Origin: Comamonas testosteroni
Lineage (GTDB): Bacteria > Pseudomonadota > Gammaproteobacteria > Burkholderiales > Burkholderiaceae_C
NCBI RefSeq assembly: GCF_014076415.1
Contig: NZ_CP043568.1
Location: 992,001 to 1,056,000, forward strand
Direction: 5' to 3'
Length of the DNA: 64,000 nt
Below the pieces are notes generated by a model. That model was not told the DNA's origin, did no database searches, and worked only from the letters and a program-made list of their open reading frames with translations. How positions within the stretch are numbered: the first letter of the stretch is position 1; the number at the start of each line of letters is the position of its first letter. Shown in pieces: positions 36,349 to 46,246 of the stretch. Both the position numbers and the translations under genes were made by a program.

Positions 36349-37605
36349 ATGACGGTAAGCAAGCGACTGGTGATTGCATTTGTCAGCATCAGTGTTTTTG
36401 TCCTGGCTTTGATGGGAATTGCCTGGTCAGCGATGTCTGATGTGCTGGATGTGTTGAAGGCGGGCTCGCTCACGGCGCAGCAGTCGCAGAACTTGATGGC
36501 GGAAGTCGAGCGTTCGCGCTGGTGGTTGCTGGCACTGGGTGCCTGGGTCTGCATTTCCTGCACCTGGTCCTGGATCAGCCTGCGCCGCCGCATCGTGGCT
36601 CCCTTGCAGGAAGCCATCCTGATTGCCGAGACCGTGGCGGCAGGTGATTTGAGCAAGGAATTCTCTTCGAATGCCGAAGGCGAGTTCGGCCGTCTTCTGA
36701 CTGCGCTGAGCACCATGGAAGACACGCTGACCGAGCTGGTGGGCCGTATCAAGCAGTCCACCGATTCGCTGGCTGTTTCGGCCTATGAAATCGATGCGGG
36801 CAACATCAACCTCTCCAGCCGCACCGAGCAGCAGGTCAGCGCGCTGACCGAAACCGCAGCCAGCATGGAGCAGCTCACCGTCACCGTGCGCCAGAACGCA
36901 GAGCGCGCTCACTCGGCCAGCTCTCTGGCGGTCGCTGCATCGGCCACGGCCGGACGTGGCGGTAATGTGGTGGACCAGGTCGTTCACACCATGGATGCCA
37001 TCAGCGGCAGCTCGCGCAAGATTGTGGACATCATTCAGGTCATTGAAGGCATCGCCTTCCAGACCAATATCCTGGCCCTCAATGCGGCCGTGGAAGCGGC
37101 CCGCGCCGGAGAGCAGGGGCGCGGCTTTGCCGTGGTGGCCAGCGAGGTGCGCTCGCTGGCGCAGCGCAGTGCCGAAGCAGCCAAGCAGATCAAGGAGCTG
37201 ATCACGGCCAGCGTGACTCAGGTGGAAAGCGGCTCTGGCCTGGTGGGCCAGGCCGGCAGCACCATGAAGGAAATCATGCAGTCCGTGGGTCAGGTCACAG
37301 GTCTGCTGAGCGAAATCTCCGGGGCGCTGCAGCAGCAAAGCGAGGGCATCGCCCATGTGAATACGGCCGTGGCTCACATGGACAGCACCAATCAGGAAAA
37401 TGCGGCCCTGGTCATGCAGGCCACGCAAGCCGCTGCTGCGCTCAATGCGCGCACACAGGATCTGCAGCAGGCGGTGGGGGCCTTCAAACTCGATGACGAT
37501 GAGTCACCTGGTCTGGCTCCTGCTGCCATGCCGGCTCCGCGCGGAGTTGGGGCCGCTCAGGCGCGTCCAGCTCGTGCCCGCGAGCTGGCCTATGAAGAGC
37601 TTTGA
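36349..37605 (+). CDS. Methyl-accepting chemotaxis protein with minimal periplasmic part
   Basis: 418 aa. Two helices (about 5-27 and 58-76) enclose only about 30 periplasmic residues, too few for a normal ligand-binding domain. HAMP follows (about 77-130), then a signalling domain with the conserved hairpin tip [31 protein letters not shown]. Pro/Ala-rich tail with no NWETF-type receptor pentapeptide. It may sense through the membrane or through partners. It lies alone on the + strand between minus-strand genes. Confidence 0.9.
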   Translation: MTVSKRLVIAFVSISVFVLALMGIAWSAMSDVLDVLKAGSLTAQQSQNLMAEVERSRWWLLALGAWVCISCTWSWISLRRRIVAPLQEAILIAETVAAGDLSKEFSSNAEGEFGRLLTALSTMEDTLTELVGRIKQSTDSLAVSAYEIDAGNINLSSRTEQQVSALTETAASMEQLTVTVRQNAERAHSASSLAVAASATAGRGGNVVDQVVHTMDAISGSSRKIVDIIQVIEGIAFQTNILALNAAVEAARAGEQGRGFAVVASEVRSLAQRSAEAAKQIKELITASVTQVESGSGLVGQAGSTMKEIMQSVGQVTGLLSEISGALQQQSEGIAHVNTAVAHMDSTNQENAALVMQATQAAAALNARTQDLQQAVGAFKLDDDESPGLAPAAMPAPRGVGAAQARPARARELAYEEL

Positions 37606-37606
37606 T

Positions 37607-37930
37607 TCAGCGAATTTCGTGCAAATGGCCGTAAATGGCTGCGACGGTAAAGCCGAAATGGAGGCAGATAGCCGTTCCCAGCAGGACTCTGCGGCGCAGT
37701 ATGGAGTCATCCGCCTGTGCCGACAGTCCTGGCGAGACATGGAATGACTTGCCTCTGGCATAAGCCAGAATCGTCCAAGCCGTCCAGAGGGTGGCGAGGG
37801 CATAGACCGTCCATAGCTGGGATGTCTGCCGAAACGCCAGCGCCACGACCAAAGAGCAAGCGCACAAAGAGACGATGAGCCAGGGCCAGCGGCGCTGAAC
37901 AAAGTCTTGCGGTCGCTGCTCTTCTTGCAT
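37607..37930 (-). CDS. Small membrane protein
   Basis: 107 aa with hydrophobic helices at about 15-33, 38-56 and 80-100 (WLIVSLCACSLVVALAF; LWTVYALATLWTAWTILAY; VLLGTAICLHFGFTVAAIYG). No recognised family. It begins 10 bp after the yciO stop and ends 1 bp from the convergent chemoreceptor stop. The coupling to yciO supports expression. Confidence 0.65.
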   Translation of the reverse strand: MQEEQRPQDFVQRRWPWLIVSLCACSLVVALAFRQTSQLWTVYALATLWTAWTILAYARGKSFHVSPGLSAQADDSILRRRVLLGTAICLHFGFTVAAIYGHLHEIR

Positions 37931-37940
37931 GAGGCCGTGC

Positions 37941-38585
37941 CTATTCGGCCTGAAGGCCTATGTCTTTCAGGCTGCCCATGCCCTGGCGCACCACGACGGG
38001 CGAATTGTTCAAGGCCATGGGCGTGAGGTCCAGCACCGTGGTGGGTTGCTGAGGACAGGCGCCGGAGTCGACCACGGCGTCCAGCTCATGGGGGAAGCGC
38101 TCCAGAATCGACTCGGCATCATTGAGCGGCTCGGTCTCGCCGGGCGCAATCAAGGTGGTGGCCAGCAAGGGCTCGCCCAGTTCTTCCAGCAGCAGTTGCA
38201 GACCTTTGCGATCCGGCACGCGCAGGCCGATGGTCTTGCGCGAAGGGTGGCTCAGGCGCTTGGGCACTTCCTTGCTGGCTTCAAGAATGAAGGTGTAGGG
38301 GCCTGGCGTGGCCAGCTTGAGCAAGCGGTACTGGCGGTTGTCCACTCGGGCATAGTTGGCCAGCTCGGACAGGTCGCGGCACAGCAGCGTGAGGTGGTGC
38401 TTGTCGTTGATCTGCCGGATGCGGCGCATGCGGTCCACGGCATTCTTGTCGTCCAGGTGGCAGACCAGGGCATAGCTGGAGTCGGTGGGTACGGCAAGAA
38501 TGGCACCCTTGCGCAGCATGTCCGCCGCCTGCTTGATGATGCGCGGTTGCGGGTTCTCTGGATAGACTTCAAAAACGGTGGTCAT
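37941..38585 (-). CDS. yciO: YciO/YrdC/Sua5-family protein
   Basis: 214-aa YrdC-fold protein. Conserved segments: GAILAVPTDSSYALVCHL, the RIRQINDKHHLTLLCRDLSE loop, PGPYTFIL, KTIGLRVPD and PTTVLDLT. Sua5/TsaC members make threonylcarbamoyl-AMP for tRNA t6A; the YciO branch, which this resembles by length and PTDSSY motif, has weaker and less settled activity. It follows the PHP phosphoesterase gene by 18 bp. Confidence 0.88.
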   Translation of the reverse strand: MTTVFEVYPENPQPRIIKQAADMLRKGAILAVPTDSSYALVCHLDDKNAVDRMRRIRQINDKHHLTLLCRDLSELANYARVDNRQYRLLKLATPGPYTFILEASKEVPKRLSHPSRKTIGLRVPDRKGLQLLLEELGEPLLATTLIAPGETEPLNDAESILERFPHELDAVVDSGACPQQPTTVLDLTPMALNNSPVVVRQGMGSLKDIGLQAE

Positions 38586-38603
38586 GCCATCTCTCTCTGT
38601 GAT

Positions 38604-39467
38604 TTATGCACGCTGTATGCGGTCCTGCAGCAGCTCCCAGACGGGAGTGAGCTGGCTGGGCAGATAGGGCAGCTGCCCCAGGTCTATCTGCGATTCATCG
38701 GGGCTGTGAAAGTCGCTGCCGCGTGATGCGGCCAGGCCGAATTCCAGGGCCAGATCGGCATAGATCGCATATTCGTGCGGGCGGTGGCTGCCGGTCACGA
38801 CCTCCACGCCCTGGCCGCCGAGTTCCTTGAACTTGGAAAACAGCGCATATTCCTCGTTATGGCTCAGGTCGTAACGCGCCGGGTGAGCAATCACGGCCAC
38901 GCCGCCGGCATCCACGATCCAGCGCACGGCGTCCTCCAGATTCGCCCAGACATGGGCGACATAACCGGGCTTGCCTTCTGTCAGATAGCGTTTGAAGACT
39001 TCATAGGTGTCGCTGCAGACTCCGCTTTCGACGAGAAAGCGCGCAAAGTGGGTGCGCGAGATCAGCTCGGGGTTGCCTGCATGGCGCAGTGCTCCTTCAT
39101 AGGCGCCTGCAATGCCGGCCAGTTCCAGCTGCCTGGCCATTTCGCGGGCGCGTGGACCGCGGCCGTTGCGCGTGTCGTACAGGCCTTGGGTCAGAGCGGC
39201 GTTGTCGGCGTCAAAGCCCAGGCCCACGATGTGTACGCCGCTGCCCGAGAAGCTGACGGAAATTTCAGTGCCTGTCAGATAGTCCAGCCCTGCTGACCTG
39301 GCTGCGGCTGCTGCCCGGTGCTGGCCGCCGACCTCGTCGTGATCGGTCAGCGCCCAGAGCTCCACCCCCCGCTCGGCAGCACGCAGAGCCAGTTGCTCGG
39401 GCGTCAGAGTGCCGTCGGAGACGACGGAGTGGCAGTGCAGATCGGCGTTCAGATAGGTTTTGGACAC
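38604..39467 (-). CDS. PHP-domain phosphoesterase (RNase AM / nucleoside bisphosphate phosphatase type)
   Basis: 287-aa PHP protein with metal ligands in NADLHCHSVVSDG, LTDHDEVGG, GTEIS, AHPARYDL and GSDFHS. E. coli YciV (RnaAM) and the Chromobacterium homologue degrade 5' ends of RNAs or 3',5'-bisphosphonucleotides. The GTG at 39467 is preferred since it starts one residue before the conserved N-terminus; a TTG at 39494 is an alternative. A TACAAT about 9-14 bp upstream suggests a promoter and a near-leaderless mRNA. Confidence 0.88.
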   Translation of the reverse strand: MSKTYLNADLHCHSVVSDGTLTPEQLALRAAERGVELWALTDHDEVGGQHRAAAAARSAGLDYLTGTEISVSFSGSGVHIVGLGFDADNAALTQGLYDTRNGRGPRAREMARQLELAGIAGAYEGALRHAGNPELISRTHFARFLVESGVCSDTYEVFKRYLTEGKPGYVAHVWANLEDAVRWIVDAGGVAVIAHPARYDLSHNEEYALFSKFKELGGQGVEVVTGSHRPHEYAIYADLALEFGLAASRGSDFHSPDESQIDLGQLPYLPSQLTPVWELLQDRIQRA

Positions 39468-39549
39468 GGCTTGATTGTAGGCGGCTGTACGCAATCATGA
39501 TTTGTGTCATGGCACTAGCGCTGTTGCGGTCGTGGCTTGTAACAAAGCT

Positions 39550-39575
39550 TAAATCTCCGGCCAGTATGCCGATTA
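39550..39575 (+). promoter_or_regulatory. FliA (sigma-28)-type promoter for the first tandem chemoreceptor
   Basis: TAAA at 39550-39553 and GCCGATTA at 39568-39575, separated by 14 bp, against the enterobacterial consensus TAAA-N15-GCCGATAA. It lies 82 bp upstream of the ATG. One mismatch and one base short in spacing. Confidence 0.6.
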
Positions 39576-39656
39576 AGGATTGGCTACAGCGCTTGTGAGT
39601 TTCTGAATTCGTTAAGGCTGCCACGGTGTTGCTTGATCTATTGAGATGGATAAAAA

Positions 39657-41402
39657 ATGAAATTGAATCAGTTCTCTGTGTCACAAAAGCTGTGGGCTTT
39701 GGTGATTGGCTTGCTGGCGGGCTTGCTGCTGGTGTCTGCAGGCAGTCTGATCTATCTGGATCGCGTGTACGTGAGCATCTCCAAGGAGGCCACGCGTACC
39801 CGAATGGCAGCCAATATTGCCAGCGAGTGGCGTCATTTGACCGAGCAGAGCGTTGATCGCTCCATCGTCGCGGCCATTTCTTCCGAGGAAAACCTGGTGG
39901 AGCAGCAGCGAAAGCTGATGAGTGACGGGATTGCGCATATCACCGAGCTGCAGAAAAAGCTCAACGAGCTGGTCACTGACGAGGAATCACGCAAGGTGCT
40001 GGACGAGGTCGCCGAGCACAGGCGCGCGACGCTGGAGAGTAATGCCGCCGTGCAGGCCGCGCGCAAGGACAATGATTTTGCGGCGGCCTTCGATCTGGTT
40101 GAAAAGCGGCTGCGTCCCAACGCCAAGGTCTACGTGGATGCGCAGCGCAAGTTTGTGCAGTTGCAGGAGCAACACAGCCAGCGTGCGATTGCCGATGGCG
40201 AAGCACGCCAGTCTCAGGCCTATGTGGCTATCGGTCTGGTTTGCGGCCTGATCGTTCTGCTTGGCCTGGCGATGGCGGCTCTGATCCTGCGCTCGATCAT
40301 CGCTCCGTTGAATGAGGCGGTAACTCTGGCCGACTCCATCGCTGCCGGCGATTTGACGGCAACGGTACGCAATGACCGTCATGACGAACTGGGTCGTCTG
40401 CTCAAGTCCCTGAACGCCATGGCCGAGCGCCTGCGCTCCGTCGTTGGCCAGGTGCGCTCGGGTGTGGAATCCGTCTCTTCGGCCTCGGGTCAGATTGCCA
40501 CGGGCAACCAGGACCTGTCGGCCCGTACCGAGCAGACTGCTGCCAATCTCGAAGAAACGGCGGCCAGCATGGAAGAGCTGACGGCCACCGTCACCCAGTC
40601 TGCCGATACTGCGCGTCAGGCCAATCAGCTGGCATCGACAGCCGCCCAGGCGGCCGAGCAAGGCGGTCGCGTGGTGCAGCAGGTGGTGCAGAGCATGGGT
40701 CAGATCACCGACAGCAGCCGCAAGATTGCCGACATCATCGGCGTGATCGACTCCATTGCCTTCCAGACCAATATCCTGGCCCTGAATGCGGCCGTGGAAG
40801 CGGCACGTGCCGGTGAGCAGGGCCGTGGCTTTGCCGTGGTGGCGGGCGAGGTGCGCAGCCTGGCGCAGCGCAGTGCCGAGGCGGCCAAGGAGATCAAGCA
40901 GCTCATCACCACCAGCGTGGACAATGTGCAGTCGGGCTCGCAGCAGGTGGAGCTGGCGGGCCAGAGCATGAGCGAGATCGTGGCCAGCGTGCGTCGCGTC
41001 AGCGACCTGATCGGGGAGATCACGGCTTCGTCCACGGAGCAGCGCGACGGCATCAATCAGGTCAATCAGGCAGTGAGCAATCTGGACCAGATGACGCAGC
41101 AGAACGCGGCGCTGGTGGAGGAGTCCAGTGCGGCGGCACTGTCCATGCAGGAGCAGGCACGTCGCCTGGCCGAAGTGGTGTCTGTCTTCAAGCTCGGCCA
41201 TGAAACCGGCTATGCCAAGGCTGCAGCACCCCAGCGTTCGACCAACCGTGCCATGCCAGCCATGGCGCCAGTGAAGCAGACTGCTGCCCCAGTCAGACCC
41301 GCGATCAAGAAAGCGCCTGCTGGACCGGCTCCCACTGCACTGAGTGCCGGCAAGGCCAAGCCTGCTGCGGACTCTGACGATGGGGACTGGGAAACCTTCT
41401 AA
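39657..41402 (+). CDS. Methyl-accepting chemotaxis protein (tandem copy 1)
   Basis: 581 aa. Helix about 10-32, four-helix-bundle-type periplasmic domain about 35-185, second helix about 188-212, HAMP, then the MA signalling domain with tip [21 protein letters not shown]. The tail ends GDWETF, close to the NWETF pentapeptide that tethers CheR and CheB, so this is probably a high-abundance receptor. The signalling half is identical in DNA to the next gene over hundreds of bases. A FliA-type promoter precedes it and a strong terminator follows. Confidence 0.95.
   Translation: MKLNQFSVSQKLWALVIGLLAGLLLVSAGSLIYLDRVYVSISKEATRTRMAANIASEWRHLTEQSVDRSIVAAISSEENLVEQQRKLMSDGIAHITELQKKLNELVTDEESRKVLDEVAEHRRATLESNAAVQAARKDNDFAAAFDLVEKRLRPNAKVYVDAQRKFVQLQEQHSQRAIADGEARQSQAYVAIGLVCGLIVLLGLAMAALILRSIIAPLNEAVTLADSIAAGDLTATVRNDRHDELGRLLKSLNAMAERLRSVVGQVRSGVESVSSASGQIATGNQDLSARTEQTAANLEETAASMEELTATVTQSADTARQANQLASTAAQAAEQGGRVVQQVVQSMGQITDSSRKIADIIGVIDSIAFQTNILALNAAVEAARAGEQGRGFAVVAGEVRSLAQRSAEAAKEIKQLITTSVDNVQSGSQQVELAGQSMSEIVASVRRVSDLIGEITASSTEQRDGINQVNQAVSNLDQMTQQNAALVEESSAAALSMQEQARRLAEVVSVFKLGHETGYAKAAAPQRSTNRAMPAMAPVKQTAAPVRPAIKKAPAGPAPTALSAGKAKPAADSDDGDWETF
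40395..41194 (+). repeat. Near-identical signalling-domain segment, copy 1
   Basis: Matches 42451-43250 at a constant offset of 2056 bp. I compared line by line: no mismatch from 40395 to 41158 (764 bp), one mismatch at 41159, then identity to 41194. Flanks diverge abruptly at both ends. Confidence 0.93.
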
Positions 41403-41425
41403 ACCGCAGGCTGACACCCGCTTGC

Positions 41426-41463
41426 AAGCCCGCCGCTTCTGACAGGAGGCGGCGGGCTTTTTC
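41426..41463 (+). terminator. Terminator after tandem chemoreceptor 1
   Basis: GCCCGCCGC / GCGGCGGGC stem, 12-nt loop, five-T tail. Confidence 0.88.
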
Positions 41464-41712
41464 ATTCTGGCTCGCCAACTCCAGCTGTGTCGAAAAGCGG
41501 GAAAGTACTGAGAACTTCAGTCGTGCGCAATATGCAAAGCAGTTGTAACAATTATTAATATATTGAAGCAGCCTCGGGGAGAGTGCCCCGTGGAGGTGGA
41601 GGGAGGACGTCAGGGGCCAGGAATTGACCGGCAGAGTCATGCACAAGCCAGCCCGTAGTTCACGATGAGGACGTGCCTGTGTGTGGGTTCTTTTGTCTGG
41701 ATTGGTTGGTTC

Positions 41713-43419
41713 ATGAAGTTGTTTCAATTCACCGTGGCCCGGAAGCTGTGGGTATTGGTGATCGGTCTTCTGGCGGGCATGTTGTTGCTGGTGGCAGGCA
41801 GCCTGGCTTATTCCAAACGTGTCAACGAGGGCGTTCTTACGGCGGTGGTGGAGGCGCAGACTGCTGCTGCGCAGGCCAGGGAGTGGCGTATCCTGACCCA
41901 GATGAGCATGGATCGCTTCACGGCGGCTGCCATGTCCACGGAAGAGAATCTGGTCGAGCACCAGTACAAGGCCATGGCCGGCCTGATCTCCAGCATCAAC
42001 GAGTTGCGCGACAAGGTGCTGGCACAGGTTCATACGCAAGAGGCCAAGAGCCTGATGGCCGATGTGAACACGCATAGAGATGCCTTGTTTGCGGTGAACA
42101 AGGAGGTAGATCAGGCCCGTCAAGCCAAGGATTTCGAGCGTTCGCAAAAGCTGATCGAAGAGCGGCTCAACCCGATGGCGCAAAAGTACTATGCGGCCCT
42201 GGATTCCTATGTGCAGCTGCAGGATCGTTACCGGGTGCAGGCGCTGGAGCTGGGTGAGTCCAGCCGCTCCAAGGCCTATGTGGTGATAGCCGTCGCTTGC
42301 TGCATCATCATGTTGCTGGGATTGGTGACTGGCCTGATCATCATGCGCTCCATCACCCAGCCTCTGCTCAAGGCCGTGGAGCTGGCAGATGCGATTGCCG
42401 AAGGCGATCTGAGCTTCAGAACCGGGCATGGCCGCGAAGACGAACTGGGCCGTCTGCTCAAGTCCCTGAACGCCATGGCCGAGCGCCTGCGCTCCGTCGT
42501 TGGCCAGGTGCGCTCGGGTGTGGAATCCGTCTCTTCGGCCTCGGGTCAGATTGCCACGGGCAACCAGGACCTGTCGGCCCGTACCGAGCAGACTGCTGCC
42601 AATCTCGAAGAAACGGCGGCCAGCATGGAAGAGCTGACGGCCACCGTCACCCAGTCTGCCGATACTGCGCGTCAGGCCAATCAGCTGGCATCGACAGCCG
42701 CCCAGGCGGCCGAGCAAGGCGGTCGCGTGGTGCAGCAGGTGGTGCAGAGCATGGGTCAGATCACCGACAGCAGCCGCAAGATTGCCGACATCATCGGCGT
42801 GATCGACTCCATTGCCTTCCAGACCAATATCCTGGCCCTGAATGCGGCCGTGGAAGCGGCACGTGCCGGTGAGCAGGGCCGTGGCTTTGCCGTGGTGGCG
42901 GGCGAGGTGCGCAGCCTGGCGCAGCGCAGTGCCGAGGCGGCCAAGGAGATCAAGCAGCTCATCACCACCAGCGTGGACAATGTGCAGTCGGGCTCGCAGC
43001 AGGTGGAGCTGGCGGGCCAGAGCATGAGCGAGATCGTGGCCAGCGTGCGTCGCGTCAGCGACCTGATCGGGGAGATCACGGCTTCGTCCACGGAGCAGCG
43101 CGACGGCATCAATCAGGTCAATCAGGCAGTGAGCAATCTGGACCAGATGACGCAGCAGAACGCGGCGCTGGTGGAGGAGTCCAGTGCGGCGGCACTGTCC
43201 ATGCAGGAGCAGGCGCGTCGCCTGGCCGAAGTGGTGTCTGTCTTCAAGCTGGGACGCAATGTCGAGGCTTTCGCGACCACACCTATATCGCTTGCGAAAG
43301 TGTCTGCGACGATCAAGGCGATCAAGCCTGCGGCAGCCCTCCCCAGGCTGACAGAGTCCAGGCCCAAGGCCCGGTTGGTCGCGAGCACTGCGGATGACGA
43401 GAGCTGGGCACAGTTCTAA
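41713..43419 (+). CDS. Methyl-accepting chemotaxis protein (tandem copy 2)
   Basis: 568 aa from ATG 41713, chosen because [18 protein letters not shown] aligns with the first copy's [18 protein letters not shown]; an in-frame ATG at 41665 adds 16 residues. Same layout: helix, four-helix-bundle sensor, helix, HAMP, MA domain. The sensor is related to but clearly divergent from copy 1, so ligand preference probably differs. The tail ends ESWAQF, a weaker match to a receptor pentapeptide. No FliA-type promoter is visible upstream. Confidence 0.94.
   Translation: MKLFQFTVARKLWVLVIGLLAGMLLLVAGSLAYSKRVNEGVLTAVVEAQTAAAQAREWRILTQMSMDRFTAAAMSTEENLVEHQYKAMAGLISSINELRDKVLAQVHTQEAKSLMADVNTHRDALFAVNKEVDQARQAKDFERSQKLIEERLNPMAQKYYAALDSYVQLQDRYRVQALELGESSRSKAYVVIAVACCIIMLLGLVTGLIIMRSITQPLLKAVELADAIAEGDLSFRTGHGREDELGRLLKSLNAMAERLRSVVGQVRSGVESVSSASGQIATGNQDLSARTEQTAANLEETAASMEELTATVTQSADTARQANQLASTAAQAAEQGGRVVQQVVQSMGQITDSSRKIADIIGVIDSIAFQTNILALNAAVEAARAGEQGRGFAVVAGEVRSLAQRSAEAAKEIKQLITTSVDNVQSGSQQVELAGQSMSEIVASVRRVSDLIGEITASSTEQRDGINQVNQAVSNLDQMTQQNAALVEESSAAALSMQEQARRLAEVVSVFKLGRNVEAFATTPISLAKVSATIKAIKPAAALPRLTESRPKARLVASTADDESWAQF
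42451..43250 (+). repeat. Near-identical signalling-domain segment, copy 2
   Basis: Partner of 40395-41194; see there. The identity covers the HAMP C-terminal half to just before the variable tail. Confidence 0.93.
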
Positions 43420-43486
43420 GTGTTGGGCAGCGTGAAAAGGGCTGCTGCCACGTTCGCTGTGGCGGCAGTCTTGGCTGGTGCGAAGA

Positions 43487-45226
43487 TCAGAAGCCCATGT
43501 TGCCGGCACCACCCTCGAAGTCCTGCGCGGCTTCCACGAGAAACTGCACCTTGCGTTCGCCGCGCCATTCGTTGATGTCCAGGCGATAGGCCAGGGTGGT
43601 GCGCGCGGGCAGCGGGTCGGTGTGGTTGAACCAGATGCCGTCGATCTTGGAGCCATGGTGCAGCAGCTCCAGCTTCAGATGCTTTTCGCCGACCAGGCGC
43701 TGCGAGGTGATTTCCAGCTCTTCGCTGAAAGTCGGCGCGGCAAAGCCCTGGCCCCAGACGGCCAGCTGCATTTGTTCGATCAGGCTGGTGTCCAGCCATT
43801 GGGGCGAAAGCGGCCCGTCGGTCTCCAGCCTGCGCGTCAGTGTGGCTGCATCCAGCCACTCCCTGGCGACCTGGGCAAAAGCCTGCTCGAACTCGTCAAA
43901 GTGCGCTTCCTCTATGGTGCAGCCTGCTGCCATGGCGTGGCCGCCAAAACGCAGTATCAGACCGGGGTGGCGCTTGCTCACGAGGTCCAGCGCATCGCGC
44001 AGATGAAAGCCTGGAATGGAACGACCCGAGCCCTTGAGCTCATGCTCCTTGCCTGGAGCGCCACTGGCTGCAAAGACAAACGTGGGTCGGTGCAGCTTGT
44101 CCTTGATGCGCGAGGCCACCACGCCGACCACGCCTTCGTGAAAGTCGGGGTCGAACACGCTGATGGCCGGTGGCGGCGTCATGCCGTCCTCGCACAGACC
44201 TTCGGCCATGAGCAGGGCGTGCTCGCGCATGCTGACCTCGATCTCGCGGCGCTCGCGGTTGATGCTGTCCAGCATGCGTGCCAGATTGTCGGCGCGGCTG
44301 ACATCTTCCGTGGTCAGGCACTCGATGCCAATGGTCATGTCGGCAAGCCGTCCTGCCGCGTTGATGCGCGGGCCCAGGGCAAAGCCGAAGTCGATGGTGG
44401 AGGCCATGTCAAAGCGGCGGCCCGATGCCTCGAACAGCGCGCGTATGCCGGGCTGCATGCTGCCTTTGCGAATCTGCTTGAGGCCCAGTGCCACCAGGCG
44501 GCGGTTGTTGGCGTCGAGCTTGACCACATCGGCCACCGTGCCCAGCGCGACCAGGGGCAGCAATTGCTCCAGCCTGGGCTGGTTGTGGCGATCAAAGCGG
44601 CCGCGGTTGCGCAGCTCGGTGCGCAGGGCCAGCAGCACATAGAACATGACGCCCACGCCGGCCATGGACTTGCTCGCGAACTCGCAGCCAGGCTGGTTGG
44701 GGTTGACGATGGCGTCCGCTGGCGGCAGGTGGTCGCCAGGCAAATGATGGTCGGTCACAACGACCGACATCCCAAGCTCCTTGGCCACGGCCACGCCTTC
44801 CACGCTGGCAATGCCGTTGTCCACGGTGATCAGCATGTCGGCACCGGTCTCCTTGACGCGCCGCGAGATGGGGGCGGTCAGGCCGTAGCCGTCGACCACG
44901 CGGTCGGGCACGAGATAGTCGGCATGGGCCGCGCCCAGCATGCGCAGGCCGCGCAGGCCCACGGCGCAGGCGGTTGCGCCATCGCAGTCATAGTCGGCGA
45001 CGATGCACAGGCGCTTTTGCGCGGCTATGGCATCGGCCAGCAGTTGCACGGCAGCATCGATGCCGCGCAGGCCCGAGGGGGGCAGCAGCCGGGCCGGCGC
45101 ATCGTCCAGCTCGTCGGCCGAGCAGACGCCTCGCGCTGCATAGAGCTGGGCCAGCAAGGGATGAATCTTGGCTTGCAGCAGTGCGGAGACACTATCGCTG
45201 GGGACAGATCTGGGAATTATTTTCAT
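43487..45226 (-). CDS. recJ: Single-strand DNA exonuclease RecJ
   Basis: 579-aa DHH-family 5'-3' exonuclease used in recombination and repair. Motifs: VADYDCDGATA, TVDNGIAS, VVTDHHLPGD (DHH), NPNQPGC, then DHHA1 with GFHLRDALD and RFGGHAMAAGCT, followed by the OB-like C-terminal domain. Starts in ATGA overlap with the upstream gene. Normal length. Confidence 0.95.
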   Translation of the reverse strand: MKIIPRSVPSDSVSALLQAKIHPLLAQLYAARGVCSADELDDAPARLLPPSGLRGIDAAVQLLADAIAAQKRLCIVADYDCDGATACAVGLRGLRMLGAAHADYLVPDRVVDGYGLTAPISRRVKETGADMLITVDNGIASVEGVAVAKELGMSVVVTDHHLPGDHLPPADAIVNPNQPGCEFASKSMAGVGVMFYVLLALRTELRNRGRFDRHNQPRLEQLLPLVALGTVADVVKLDANNRRLVALGLKQIRKGSMQPGIRALFEASGRRFDMASTIDFGFALGPRINAAGRLADMTIGIECLTTEDVSRADNLARMLDSINRERREIEVSMREHALLMAEGLCEDGMTPPPAISVFDPDFHEGVVGVVASRIKDKLHRPTFVFAASGAPGKEHELKGSGRSIPGFHLRDALDLVSKRHPGLILRFGGHAMAAGCTIEEAHFDEFEQAFAQVAREWLDAATLTRRLETDGPLSPQWLDTSLIEQMQLAVWGQGFAAPTFSEELEITSQRLVGEKHLKLELLHHGSKIDGIWFNHTDPLPARTTLAYRLDINEWRGERKVQFLVEAAQDFEGGAGNMGF

Positions 45227-46194
45227 AGCATTTCCCGTAGATCAGGCAGGCGCTTCGTGCCAAAAACACTCTTTATCCTGTCCATCAGGCCGCGTGGCTG
45301 GCTTTGCCACTGCACGGCATTGCGCTCGCCGCAGAGCGTGAGCCTGACCGGTTCGCCGCGGGCAGCCCGCTGCTGCAGCTTGGCGATCAGGCCGTTGTCC
45401 AGCGCCTGCCAGGCCTTTTGCCAGCCTTGCACATTGCCTTGCAGAGCGGTGTGGCGCAGATCATCCACGCACACCGCCCGAGAGCTCGCAGTGGGCAGGC
45501 TGGCGAGGTCTCCCGTGCCATGCACCCAGAAGGAGTTGATGGGCGGCAGGCCGCGTTCGGCACGTCGGTCATTGAAGACATGGGTGTACAGCAGCATCTG
45601 CAGCTCGGTCTGCAGACGCTGAATGATGGCTCCCTGAATCGGGTCGGGCATCCAGGGACGCACGTCGCGGCCCAGCGCACGGTCCATCGATGCGGTGGCC
45701 AGGCCCTTGAAAGCCGCACCACGTGCCAGCCAGAGGTCGGCGCGCAGATATTCCAGCGTGATGCCGTCGTCGCTGAACCAGGGCGCGATCAGCGCCAGCA
45801 GCTGGCGGGATTCGTCTTCTTCCAGTGGCGCGCTGGCCGGGTCGGTCTGATGGACCTGGTCCGGCGTGATATGCCAGTGGCAGGGCGTGATGAAGGCACA
45901 GGCCTGGCTGCTGTCTCCAGCCGCCAGCGCAGCCCAGGGAATCAGCCCGGGTGTATCGGGCAGCTGCATGCCACGGGCCAGGGCTCGCTCGTGCGGGGGA
46001 GAGAAGTCCATCTCGTCGCCCTGCACCAGCGAGGTCGGCGTCAGTGTTGCCAGCAAGGCCTGCAGGTAAGGGAGTTGCAAACCGTCCCAGGCCTGGGGAA
46101 TGTCGGCAGGGCCGCTGGCATAGGCAACAATGATTTCAGAGGCGCCTGTGCCCAGGGCTTGGGCGGCAGGCAGCAAAGGCGCGGTCAAAGACAT
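45223..46194 (-). CDS. Uncharacterised protein coupled to recJ (phosphoglycerate-mutase-like annotation)
   Basis: 323-aa soluble protein from ATG 46194; an in-frame start at 46230 would add 12 residues. Its stop overlaps the recJ start. Recognisable pieces: FITPCHWHITPDQV, SFWVHGTGDL, PWMPDPIQGAIIQRLQTELQMLLY. Betaproteobacterial homologues are sometimes labelled phosphoglycerate mutase-related or regulatory, but I see no alkaline-phosphatase-type metal motif to support catalysis. Function unknown; the recJ coupling is the main clue. Confidence 0.7.
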   Translation of the reverse strand: MSLTAPLLPAAQALGTGASEIIVAYASGPADIPQAWDGLQLPYLQALLATLTPTSLVQGDEMDFSPPHERALARGMQLPDTPGLIPWAALAAGDSSQACAFITPCHWHITPDQVHQTDPASAPLEEDESRQLLALIAPWFSDDGITLEYLRADLWLARGAAFKGLATASMDRALGRDVRPWMPDPIQGAIIQRLQTELQMLLYTHVFNDRRAERGLPPINSFWVHGTGDLASLPTASSRAVCVDDLRHTALQGNVQGWQKAWQALDNGLIAKLQQRAARGEPVRLTLCGERNAVQWQSQPRGLMDRIKSVFGTKRLPDLREML

Positions 46195-46246
46195 GGGCGC
46201 TATTGTCGGGCATGGCCGCCGCCCGGGCATGGTGCGGGGTGCTTTG

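Noticed and set aside
41305..43656. 783-aa open frame antisense to the second chemoreceptor
   Set aside because: Composition is the reverse complement of the chemoreceptor repeats; no motif, no ribosome site, and it overlaps two real genes.
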